DNA of 64,000 nucleotides from Pomphorhynchus laevis. Its lineage: Eukaryota > Acanthocephala > Palaeacanthocephala > Echinorhynchida > Pomphorhynchidae. The position numbers and the translations under genes are program-made. This document shows, piece after piece, positions 36,115-47,426 of the stretch. The stretch covers positions 1 through 64,000 of the forward strand of contig WNNJ02003038.1 of assembly GCA_012934845.2 (NCBI GenBank). The letters run 5' to 3'. The notes beneath the pieces are model-generated. The model worked only from the letters and a program-made list of their open reading frames with translations, searched no databases and was not told the origin of the DNA. Each line of letters opens with the position of its first letter. Position 1 is the first letter of the stretch.

Positions 36115-37140
36115 ACTGGCATTATCAATATTATGCACTTCAAATATTACTTTGACATTCGTAGCCATTGGTATTCTATCAGCATTTGCCAATGTTAGCA
36201 ATTTGTTATCATCTAAAACTGAATTTAAATTCCCGATCCAAACAGCGTAAACAGGACCATCCAATACCATCCACCATGATTCTTTTCTTTGTTGCCTAAC
36301 ACTGTTACTGTACATTTTAAGAAATCGTCTCCATAAAATAGAGAATATTCCATCCGTCCAATTGTTTGTGGCAACGTCTAGTTCGATGAACATTTGTGCC
36401 GATGTTATCGCCTTTGAATTCATTCCATATTCTCGTGTCAGTGTTCCCATAATCGTTAGCGCTCCTTGCAGCACTGTAATGCAAGATGATTTACTGACAC
36501 TACTAGGGCCAATCACCATTATACTGTGACGAACAAGTTGTGTATTATACAATTGAAGGATCTTCAAATTCCAATATGCACGATTGCATAGATTTAGTTC
36601 GTTACATTTAAAATCAATAGCAATATGCAAATCATCTTTATTGTCTGCTTTTATGGAGGCTAACCTAAACAAATCATTAAGTAGTGATAGAAATAAGCGT
36701 TCATCTTCATCAACTAATTTCGATAGATTCGTATCTCTTAAAGCTCTGAGTACAGCAACCGATTCTTCTTCAGCATTTTGTTTCTTTGCAGTGCCCGGTG
36801 TTCTTAAAACAGCACAAACATTTCTCATATTAAAATCGCAGTGAACTTGCTTACTGAGATGATCCTCACATAATTTATACCGTAAATAGAATTTCTGAGG
36901 TAGTATCACATTGTTTTTGAATCCACAACTGTCCAATTTAACACGTATTATAATCTGTCGATCTGGGACCATCATTGCGACAACTCTGAAATTAACCTTT
37001 AAATTGTTAGACAGTTCTGTTCTATCCGCGTATCCTGGATTCATTGTTATTATTATAGCGAAAGAAGTATCCGTAGAAATTCGTTGACCGTCTGTGAATA
37101 TTAATTCGCTGTGTCTGTTACGTTTTGCATGTAACAATGT
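36115..37140 (-). repeat. Dynein duplicated block R2 (AAA1 end and AAA2), copy 1
   Basis: 1,026 bases encoding TLLHAKRNRHSELIFTDGQR through EVHNIDNAS. The AAA2 P-loop is altered here (GPSSVSKSS, the invariant Gly before Lys replaced by Ser). It is preceded by a proper AAA1. Confidence 0.92.
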
Positions 37141-39149
37141 TTGAATATGCTGGGCTGCCACGGATAAAACAGGCAAATTTATTCTGTTAAATTCGTCAAA
37201 ACATCTCCAGCAACCTGTTTGGGTTAAACCCTTAAATGTTTTACCAAGTCTTTTGTAATCAAATTGTTTTGAACAGTTAAGTACATTACAGTAATTTCCT
37301 ATCGATTTTACCATGTCCTTGGTTGTTTCAGTTTTGCCTGTACCTGTTTGGCCAGCTGGCTTTCCACCATAGCACATTCCTAATGCTTTTGCTAATGATA
37401 TATAACACCTATCTGTCAGAGGTGTTATTACTAATCGTTCACTACACCCAGGAAACTCATTCCTGTACATAAAATCTACTTCTGTAATACTAACAACCAT
37501 AGAGTTCGTAACGTCTTCATAATAAAATCTTCTTTGTTTAGTGCAGTCAAAATCGCGAACATGTTTTAGATATATGTTTGCTAGGTCGCTATAAACATCT
37601 CTCTGGTGAATATGAATAGTGATGTATGTGTCATATTTTAATCTGTTCATTGATGATAAATCATCTACAGTTCTTTCAATTAGTTGGTCGAGAAGCAGTT
37701 GAAAATATTTGCTAGCTTTACGAAGTGAGTTACATGTTTTTAGTTGATTTTTTATTGCATTTTCGCTAGTCGCTGTCCATAGTAATTGTAGTATGATTAA
37801 TTCAAATTGTTGGTTTTCCTCTAAAAAGAAGGATTGTAAATCAAATTCGCTATTACCCATGGAAGCTACGCATTTCGGTATTCTAGCTATAACTGTGTCC
37901 TGACAAGACAGAAGAAAATCTCCAAGCCACTCTTCAACTTTTGTTTTCTTAGTATACACAGGACGCACCAGCTTCAATACGTCATTATCTTCACTCTGCA
38001 TTGCTAAAATACTTGAATGTTGCTGTGATTGTCCGCTTGATTTACCCGCGTAATCTTCCGTTTCTTTGCCAGATTCGTTAAATTTCACTAAATTTACACT
38101 TTCAGTGAATGCATTGAAATATGGCTGTAACTTTATAGGTTCCGAAGCTTTACCGAGAATTTGTAATAGTACCGGATCAGATAGAAAGTAGAATCGCGGA
38201 AAAATCAATCTTTTTGATTCAAGATATCCTGCTAATAACGTTTGGCACATGCCTAATTGAGATAGCATGAAATCTAACATTTCAAGATTATTATCGTAAG
38301 ATATACAACATGACAATATGTTCCGGCGTTTCTTTCACTTTTGTAATCATTTTTAACCACATTTTATCCACTGCATTAAACTTCCGTGCTTCCAAAGGCA
38401 ATTGTCTTGAAATGTCTCCTTCTATAAACACTGCTTCCAAGTATACCCATAAATTCTGAACTTGAATCCATTTAGTCGTAACTTCATAAGTAATCGCTAA
38501 ACCATCAATGCATTTTTGATTATCAACCTTGGAATGTTCATTATACCAGTTAGAAGCCAAACTCGTCAATATTAGATTTGAATCTCCAATTGCTGATATT
38601 GCCTTTGATGTATCTTGACCATTAAGTATTATGTCTACTTTTATTTTAAAATGTGCAAGTTTAAATTTTCTTTTTCGCCATTCAGATTCAAGCGAATTTA
38701 GTTTGACTTCGATTTCTTGTTCTTCCATTGCACGAATACACACATCTTCTATTTGTTCTTTCTTTTCAATCATTGGAATACCAACTAACTGTCCTACTTG
38801 GAAAGCATCGTCCGAAACATTCAAAGGTATATTAAAAATTGATTCCATGTTTTGCCAGTGCCGTATTTGCATCGCTTTGTTAGATAGCATTTCTAAATGC
38901 GGAATCTTTTCAATAAATTCAGCTATAAGCTCAGGTAGTTCCCGGTAAGCTGGCCACTTTTTAAGAATAGTTGGCATTCTTTTACATCGTGACATTAAGT
39001 CCAATATTTTGTCTGTCATTAAGCTAATGTTTATTTTTGACCACACTGTATCTTTGAACTGATCTATGGTTTTGTTTGTCTTATCAAACAATGCGTAAAG
39101 ACGATTAAAATTGTTAAGCTCTTTCTTTAGAAAGTACAGTCTATTAAAC

Positions 39150-40558
39150 TTACGATGTGGTAAATTGAACAGTTGCTCGCCTTCGTAAAGAGATCGGTGT
39201 CGATGCCATAAAAGATCAAACTTCGAACTAGACAATATAATTATATCGCTTGTTTCTTTAGCAGCCACTCCTTCTATCATTGGTCCTGTAGTTTGGTATT
39301 GATTGTCAAATTCGTTAAGTTCGCTATTGGATACTTCAATGTCATTTAGTAGATCATTTACGAACATGCTTCTAGATTTTAAAATGTAATACTGTGCTAA
39401 TTCATCTTTTGCTATTAATTCTTCATAACTGCGTGCAAGCTCCTCAGACTTATCCGTGATAGTAAATGGCCGCGAGATTTGCTGTTCTTCTTGATAATGA
39501 TAAGCTATTGCATTAAAAGCGGTACGTAACTTCATACAAGATCTTTCTATTTTATGTTGAGAACTTCGTATTGCGTCAATTGCAGATAGAACGGTCTTAA
39601 AGTCCTCAACAGAATGAAGTTCCTTGTCTAGTTCTTTAATTAATCTCTGCATAAACACATGAATACTTGGTGCATTTTCAATTAACAGTTGTTGAACGTG
39701 TTCACATGCTTTTAGCTTTCTATTTACGACTTGTTGAACGATACTGATTTTAAAAGGTGTCATGGTTAGCTTTAATTGAAAGACGTTATGATAATCTTCA
39801 ATCTGTTGTACATATTTTACCATATTGTCAAGTTCACTTAATCCGTTAAGAATGGACATAATTCCAAAATCTTCCCTTTTTATAGCTACAATTTTATCCG
39901 ATATAGTTTCATCTGATTGCCAAATAGAACTGTATTTGTATAAATACTGCAGACTACTTTCAAAAATTTCTTTATTCATAACAATGCAATTTGATAAATC
40001 CTTGTAAATTCGGCTTACCTTAACATCTGTGCGAATATCATTATATAAAACCGCCCGAGGTAACTCAAATAAATTATATACATCAGTGGATTTTGAATTT
40101 TCTGGAACGAATTTACAATCCAATGTAGACAATTTCTTTAAAATTAATTGAAATACGTCGATATCTCCTCGCATTGAATCAAGTCTTCCTGGGTAGTCTA
40201 TGCAGTGAATCGTGTCCGCTTTCAATTTCTTCGATTGGCCACATCTCTTGACCCCTTTCGAAACATTTAAAATATATTGCACCACCTGATTCACGCTATG
40301 CTGCAATTTGTCTAAACTCGAACTCAATTTTATTATCTGATCATCTAGAATAACTTCAACACATAATACAGATGTTTGTACATGTTCATCATTTAGAGCA
40401 TCAGAGCTTTGAACGTATAAAGCTGTTTTACATTTTTCAACTTTATTTAATTGAACACGTTTTCTACTCAATAAGTGTTCCCGAAGCTTGTCTATCGAGT
40501 TTATTGTTATATAGATTAATCCTTCATTCATACGTCCTTTATAATAATTCCATACCCG
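39150..40558 (-). repeat. Dynein duplicated block R1 (tail/linker), copy 1
   Basis: 1,409 bases encoding WNYYKGRMNEGLIY through EGEQLFNLPHRK. It matches 33857-35265 with the same length. In a 360-base sample I count about 21 differences. Followed normally by the rest of the linker. Confidence 0.93.
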
Positions 40559-42814
40559 TGCTGATTCAACATTATTTTCTTGTAATTGTTTACCGTCTTC
40601 ATTCGACTTATTTTCGCTGTCTTCTATGGTTTGCTGAGATGTTGGAATAGAACGTAGCTGATGAATTTTGCGAAGACCTTTGTCGGTCAAAGCAAATGTC
40701 TGAACAATAGTCTGTTGTAGCTTTCCAAGCCTTCCAAGTTTCACTGTTGACCCATGACACGGTTGAAAAGTAATTGACCCAGCCTGATCATCACATGCCT
40801 CTGTAAACATTTCAATTAAATCTAAAACCGCGTTTTTAATTTTGGAATTTAGTCCGGCAATACAAACGGCTGCAGTTAACGTGTCCTTTTTGGTTAGTTG
40901 AGCAAACTCTTCTAAAGTAATACATTGATGTTTTTCGTTAAGTGGTTGCCCGTTATAATTGGACATGTGTGTTTTTGATGTAACATTTGGAATTGTCATC
41001 AACGAAATGTTAAATAATGTATCTAAATGTCTATGGATGCGATTCGCTACTAACCATTCAACTCGATAGACGAGATTTTCCATCATATCAACTTGCAGTT
41101 CACACTGTTCTGTGTACTTTGTTAACCCCGGTGATTGCCAGTTGCAAATAATCTTACCTTCCTGGAGTAAACTATGTAATTTAGACGGGTACTCACAAAA
41201 CAGTTTTGTAATGACATCTCTGTATGTTCTTTCAGATGAACGAATTTGAATATCATTATAAATTCTTACTATGTGTCTTAACCGATAAGCATTAGCCTCT
41301 AAATTTGACAAATTATTAAGTATTTTAACACATATAGATGGGCATGATATGTTCATATCAAGTAATTTCCCAGTTGTGTGAGCTTCACATTCAATAAATG
41401 GATCAAAGTTTAGGTGGAAATGCGATAATCCATTCTTCAAATTTATGTTTTCTACTATTTCATTTACACGAAAGGATGTACTATAATATCTTATCTTTAA
41501 TAATGATAATAAGTATTTAAAATTTTCTTGGGCTTCACATAAATTACTTACTAATCTTTTTCCACAATTAAACCATTCAAGCAACTTATTGCTGGATATG
41601 GCAGCCCTTAACAAATATATTTTCGTTTTATGCCTCGGATGAGATACAGTTTTGAGCCAAGTGGATAGTTTAACGTTGACATTTCGCCAAAATTCAATCT
41701 CGGCATCGGGTCCAGTGAGCTTTATATTCTCGTTACTTGGACTAGTAACCGTTCTCCACCTTATTTCTGTCAGCAGTGATAGCACATGTTTAAGTTTGTT
41801 CATAATCAATTGAAGATAAAGTTCCGATTGTCGCACAACCGATGGAATCACTGATAACTCAAGTATCATGGACGAAATGTCCTGTTCATTTTCTAGTAAT
41901 AATACTCTTCGTTCTAATAAATGTTGACTGTTGTAATCTATATTGTAATGGACTGTTCCTGATTGCGTTAATTTATAAGTTAGTGATGATGGTAATGCCA
42001 GCTGAACATTTCTAAATGACTGTTCCGAAGAATTAAGAATTTGATTTGTTAGATGGAGTGATTGTAATAACTTGTCAATAGAAGATCCTTTCATTTTCGA
42101 TATTATTGGCAAATATACCTTCTGTAATAACATGCATGCGTTAGAAGCGACTGACGATATTTTATTTTTTACTTGATTGCTAGTGACAGATTGGAAATTA
42201 CTAAAAATCTCATTCAATGTTGGTGTAACTGCAAATCGAAACGTGAATATTGATCCGAAAGAATCATTACATTCATTTCTTCGTTCAATGCCATTATTGT
42301 GACGATATTTTGGGAATATAACAATCATTATTCCTACACTACCTGGTGGTAATGCTGATATCGATTCATTTATAAATACACTCACCTCTTTATTAAGGAT
42401 GTAATTACCGTCGCCATTATCTGTCCAAGCAACGACTGATATAATAATAGCTTCATTCATATTCTTTGTTAAAACTTCTTCATTAACATGCTCATTTGAA
42501 GTCTTGATGTCAATGCATTTAGATAAACTTGATTTTTCATTGGCCTTAATGTTCAATGAACAAAAATCTATAATTTTTTGTAACTTCAAATCATTTTCCA
42601 ATATTTTAGAAATTATTGTATATTTGTCGATGCCAGATGAAATTGTTAAGATGTCAATAATTTTATCTATTAGAGATCCTGTCTCCTCATTTATTCTTTC
42701 GTTGTGATTAACATTTGATGAAAAAATTAAAGAAGAAATATTATCAACTCCGCTTAAGAAAACATTTTGGTTATCAAATGTATTTCTACGATCATCATAA
42801 TTAAACAGTGGCAT

Positions 42815-44172
42815 TTAAAAAAGTAACTTACCAAAATTAAATCTTTGTTTCGTTTTGCTTCAGAGTTTGAAATTATCATGTAGAGAAAGAGCGCTAAATT
42901 AAACGTTCTGGTTGCCATGCTGACAGTAGACACGGAAGAAATCAAACATAACATTGCAAACTTATAATTTAAAGAGTAGTATTTTACGAACCAGCTATAT
43001 TTGACTAAATTATTTTATTCATAGTTCTTGACAATAGTTGTTCAATTTGGTTAACTACATAACAAAATGTAAAGCACTCATTCAATTTCAATTAGACATT
43101 TTTATTATTTTGAGGGATTTTCACATATTTAGTTAACCGAAGCTGAATTTGAAAGGTAAATAGCATTTTTAACATAAATAATGTCTCAAATAATTTTATT
43201 AGCTTACCTCAAATTTAATATTTCCAGAAAGCTATAAATTATTATACATGATTCAATATGTGGTTTTGGTAAATGTACCGATATAGTAGCAACAAATTAA
43301 TGAACTGGATTTGGTGTTATTTCTTATAAATCTTAACATAATGGCACAATGTAACATGTATGTATTATTAATAAAGAATAAATCCAGATTCAATAATATA
43401 ATCGATTTAATCTTCATCAAAATGGATATTGACGCCTTTAGCTTGACATGTTAATAGTAGATTGTAATGTAAATTGTCATATTTCTGTCATGATAAAATT
43501 TCAAAAAATTGCTCGTAAATATATGAAATATATATACGAGCGATTATATATATTACGATATATAATTATACATATTATGATACGATATAATATATACATA
43601 TTACGATATATTATTACGATTATTATTACAAGTTATTATATTTACGAGAAAATATATGTTCTAAAATCATATAATATATGAAAAAGTAGTATATTTTTAT
43701 CTTCATCTCTATGATGTGAACATAAAATCGCTCCAATAAATAATGATTTTTAACTACTTGTGACGTATACTAATAAGAAAGTATTTCATACAACTTTTTC
43801 CATGTTTCATACAACATGTATGTATTATAAATAAAAATAAATCCAGATTCAATAATATATTAGATTTAATCTTCATCAAAATGGGAAATTTTCAGTCAGT
43901 TTAGCAAAAATAAAATGTAACAAATGTGATTTTTTGATTTAATTTTTGATTAAATTCGAAAAAAATTTCTTTTATATTTAATTGTCGACCATTCACATAA
44001 ATGTAAAAGAGTTTGATCATTTTGATTAAAGAATTTAACAGACTGAAACTTTTGATGCCACAAAATTTTGTGTCTAGGGGCAATTTTGGTGAACGTGTAG
44101 AAACATGAGACCGGATTTTACTTTGATACAAATATTGTTAATATTATTAATTTTTGATGTTGGCTAAACCGG
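42815..44172. repeat. AT-rich upstream region with 72-bp direct repeats
   Basis: Two direct repeats of about 72 bases, at 43353-43424 and 43813-43883, share ACATGTATGTATTAT, AATCCAGATTCAATAATATA and TTTAATCTTCATCAAAATGG. They flank about 390 bases of unknown DNA that includes a run of TATACGAT-like repeats. On the minus strand a signal-peptide-like frame MATRTFNLALFLYMIISN (42917 down) ends at a GTAAGT donor but does not join the dynein frame in phase. Confidence 0.55.
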
Positions 44173-44594
44173 TTTTGACGACCGCATCATTATCAAACAA
44201 TTGATCCATTATGTTCCTGATTTTGACAATAAAATATTCAGATATTTGTTTGTGCCACCTAAGCCTCTGGCGAATTAAGCGTTCACATACCTTGACAACT
44301 TCAATTGTTTTTACTATAAATCTGAATTTATCGACTGTTGGTGTCTTAGAATGTTTAGGAACAGATACAACGATGCCACATTTTTATAGTGTAATTATAA
44401 ACTGAGTTTAGATCGAAAAAAATAGTGTTGTAAGTGAAGATGCTAGAATTTAATTTTATTTACGCAAAAGGAACGGATTGATAACTTCAATAGTTTAAGC
44501 TTTGAACCTGTTTAATCATGTGTAGCGAATATTTTGATCAAATATTTTGAGATATTTGTGTTTTATCCAGTCCAACGAAAATGCGGCTTAATAA
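44173..44594 (-). repeat. 422-bp dispersed repeat, copy 2 (upstream of dynein)
   Basis: Twin of 23348-23769. The minus-strand frame is conserved and here extends a little further (DNDAVVKTGLANIKN, then stop). Differences from copy 1 include VQT to VKT and RQGL to RQRL, with some silent changes and single-base indels outside the frame. Confidence 0.75.
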
Positions 44595-45089
44595 AGTAAT
44601 AGGATAACTCTAATTATGATTGAAAAAATCAGTACATCGATCTAGTTGACAAGTAAAATATCTTAGCAATTATCTTTTAAGTAAATTATTGCTCAAAAAT
44701 CATAAAAACTCGGTCATAGTTTATAATATCATAAATTTGACTAGTAAATTAATAACTAAATGTTGTGATAAATTAGATGACCACCGTCTTTCTGTGAATA
44801 AAATTAAAAAAACTAGATTTTTAATTTAAGATTTTAAAACTGAATTTTTCACTCGTTTAAAATATTTACAGTAAGGAGAGAGTTAAAAAACGTTATTGTT
44901 TTAAAATCTAATTTTCAATAACGACTTCTTTCACCATCAGGAAAAATACGGTAAAGAACTTTCTGTTAAAAATTGACTATATAATAATTGCATTCAACAT
45001 TTCAAGCAACTAAATGTGCCTCTATATCAAAATGCAACGTTTACAAATCCAAAGTAAAATTAATAAAATCCATTATTTCAAGCAATATA
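44595..45089. other. AT-rich spacer
   Basis: About 495 bases, nothing recognised. Confidence 0.5.
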
Positions 45090-45665
45090 GAACAGACAGA
45101 TATAGCGATCACTCTCCGTTTAAGTTGGCTTCACAATGCGGCTGTCAGATGTGATTGCGAGTCGAATTCTGATATTCTCCATGCACTGGATTGTCGACAC
45201 GCGTGTTCGAGATTTTCGCGTCGCACCGCAGTCAACCACCTGCTTAAGTCGGTCCTAATATCTGCCGGATACCCCTGCAGGCTTGAACTCATCGAATTAT
45301 CGCTATCGGACGGTAAGAGCTTGATGGAACTACATTAGTATCCTGGGCCAAAGATAAGCGCCTGATATGGGACTTAACGTGCCCAAATACTTTGGGTTCA
45401 ATCACCAAGGCCCAGGCACTGTTGCAAGCATCGCATAGGAGCGCGAACTAGCAAAATACGCATGCTTCGACCCAATCGCAATAATGTTTTAATCAGTGGC
45501 ATTCAACACCCTGGGTTGGCCTTAGCAACATTTAAATTTCTCAAGTACTTAGGACGACGCCTATCCAGAGCAACAGGAGATTTCAGAGCTGGCCAATATT
45601 TGACTTAGAGAATAGGCATCGCTGTTCAGCACGGAAACGCGGCATGCCTGTTGGAAGCTTCTCTA
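45090..45665 (+). mobile_element. LINE family G, C-terminal tail fragment
   Basis: A further LINE type. One frame from 44988 to 45338 ends in RLSWLHNAAVRCDCESNSDI, then LHALDCRHACSRFSRRTAVN, then KSVLISAGYPCRLEL and LSDGKSL. Other frames continue with RLIWDLTCPNTLGS, FLKYLGRRLSRATGDFRAGQ and RIGIAVQHGNAACLLEASL. This Cys/His finger followed by R-H-x2-LN, DG, W-D-T-C and QR-x-x-I-A-x-Q-GNAA is the conserved C-terminal end of a class of invertebrate non-LTR retrotransposon polyproteins. No RT core is present nearby. It is 5'-truncated with internal frame changes. Confidence 0.7.
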
Positions 45666-47276
45666 CTTTATATTTTGTTGATTTATTTTTTATTCAAATT
45701 ATTACATGTTAATTTGTTACAAGACGCTTTATAGTTTTTAGAGGTCATCTGGAGGAACTGCTAAGATTAACAAAAAATGCTAAGATTTTTGTTAAGTTTA
45801 AATTTCTAATTAATAAAGAAATTAAAACAGTATATAAAATATTTATTAATAACGTTATATCCGTTTTATTGTTAATCATTGATCTTTATTTTTCTGCATG
45901 AAAATGTTTCTTAAATTTTTCTTTCTACATGGAAAGTGTTTTACTTCTTTCAAAATATATTTCGTGATCACCATTTAAAGCATGTCAATAATCGCACCTG
46001 AATAAAGTCCTATATCATTGAATGCTTATATTGATAAATACGTTTTCTTAACCTTGATCCATTTGACTAATATATATTATTGCATTCATTGCAAGATATT
46101 TGATATACAATCTTTATCATATTCATGTTTTTCTTAAAAAATTGTTTAATTTCATAATTTTTTATAAACAATAATATTTTGTTTATTATTTTCGAACAGT
46201 TCGATGTTTTTATATTCTTCTGTTCATACGTTCATCTATATGTGGCAGTCCTGTCTATTTCTTCGCCAGTGGAGGTCCTACTAGCTTATATCTAACTTTC
46301 TGCTTTGAAATATGAGTGTTTGATAGCTCATATAGGATATCTACTACCTTGAAGACTTTTCACAGCATCATCTCTTCCATTTTTAAAAAGAATAGAATAT
46401 ACTCTAATTTAAAATATCAGATTAATGATTTATTTTTTTAACGTCAATTAGTAATGTATTTTTTGGAGACCTTATTAAATGTACATCAAGAAACAATAAC
46501 TGACAATTTGTATCCTTGGACAAAGTCTATTGAATATCGTTATCAGCAGCAGTGAGTATATTGAAGATTATGACAAAATCAACTGATTTATCCAAATTAA
46601 TAAATGCGTAATCAACATACATGCACCATGTATGAACCAAATCAATGTCTTTTAAGTGTGCTGACTCACGCATTTATAGAAACCAAACATTGATAATATA
46701 ACAGTTCTTTCTGAAGACCTCTAATTTTTATTATAATACATAATATATTATTTATTTGTCGATTCATGAAATGTGATTGGTATTTTAATAAAAATCAATT
46801 TGTCGTGATAAAAATACTAATATTGAAGAAAACATTGATCTAAATATGTGCATTGAACTAATTTCCATTAAAGCTATGATCGACTTGTCGTAAATATGGC
46901 ATTTAAATTTACAAGAAATACATTTTAACACGAGTATTTAGGCATATCACACAAACACGTCACTAATAGTTAATTACATATTCTATACAAAAAAGTTGTT
47001 TTCATATTTTGGCAAGTTCATAATGCCAAGATTTTTGAAGAAATCAAGATTCATAATGCCAAGATTTAGTAGAATAGCAAACAAATAGATATTAATGTAA
47101 ATAAAGTTTATATTCAATAATTTGTAAATAAATTGTATTCCAGAAAACATAAAGTCGTTAGAAGTATCACATGGTAAAGACAATATAAGACAATCATTTG
47201 GAATTTTTTTTAATAAAAATTGATTGCGTTAAAAAAGAACAGAATTTACAGTAATTTTTATGATATATATATATTA
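45666..47276. other. Intergenic AT-rich DNA
   Basis: 1.6 kb between the LINE G tail and the Barx-like 3' end. Apart from a weak copy of the 27-28.5 kb repeat near 46690-46800, nothing is recognised. Confidence 0.5.
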
Positions 47277-47426
47277 TTATGTAATGTTGTATTCCTCAAT
47301 TGCTTTGTTCGTTTCAGTTGTATTTTCAGGAATGTTGTATTTATGTTGGCATAACTCTGGAATAGAATCTTTACGTGGTCGGCCTTTTGCCTTTGTTGGT
47401 GCAGTACTTACTCCATCTCCCATTAC
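47277..47426 (-). CDS. Barx: Barx-like terminal exon (AT-hook-like tail)
   Basis: 150 bases, 49 codons plus TAA, after acceptor TGCTTATAG. It starts [20 protein letters not shown], then [11 protein letters not shown], and ends EEYNIT. The PTK-x-KGRP(R/K)K-x-SIP match to vertebrate Barx C-terminal extensions, and the phase match to exon 2, make it the same gene. Confidence 0.85.
   Translation of the reverse strand, partial: VMGDGVSTAPTKAKGRPRKDSIPELCQHKYNIPENTTETNKAIEEYNIT

Larger units (their letters stand above)
32289..42814 (-). pseudogene. Chimeric, truncated outer-arm axonemal dynein heavy chain (DNAH5/DNAH8 type), intronless
   Basis: Axonemal outer-arm dynein heavy chains power cilia and flagella. 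Two long frames, 1,507 codons (42814-38291) and 1,986 codons (38316-32356), overlap and are offset by one base within ETPEHIV/SCCISYDNN. The first holds the N-terminal tail and linker (HW motif NKAMQIRHW near residue 1315). The second has AAA1 with Walker A GQTGTGKT near residue 325 and CFDEFNRI, then AAA2, and an AAA3 start with degenerate GEQSTVKS. It then re-enters the linker, gives a second AAA1-end/AAA2, and jumps to the C-terminal domain (LTAMRQEITRSH, EGVYIYGMYFEGAAWN, CPVYKRTKRTD). A TAG follows YITSI, and a frame change precedes WILRGAAL, the family's true C-terminus (stop 32289). AAA4-6 and the microtubule-binding stalk are absent. Intact family members are about 4,500 residues. This is probably a pseudogene, though unusually open. 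Confidence 0.85.

Noticed and set aside
42830-42917. Signal-peptide-like frame MATRTFNLALFLYMIISN ending at a GTAAGT donor, as a first exon of the dynein
   Set aside because: The nearest acceptor would join it out of phase with the dynein frame, and dynein heavy chains have no signal peptide.
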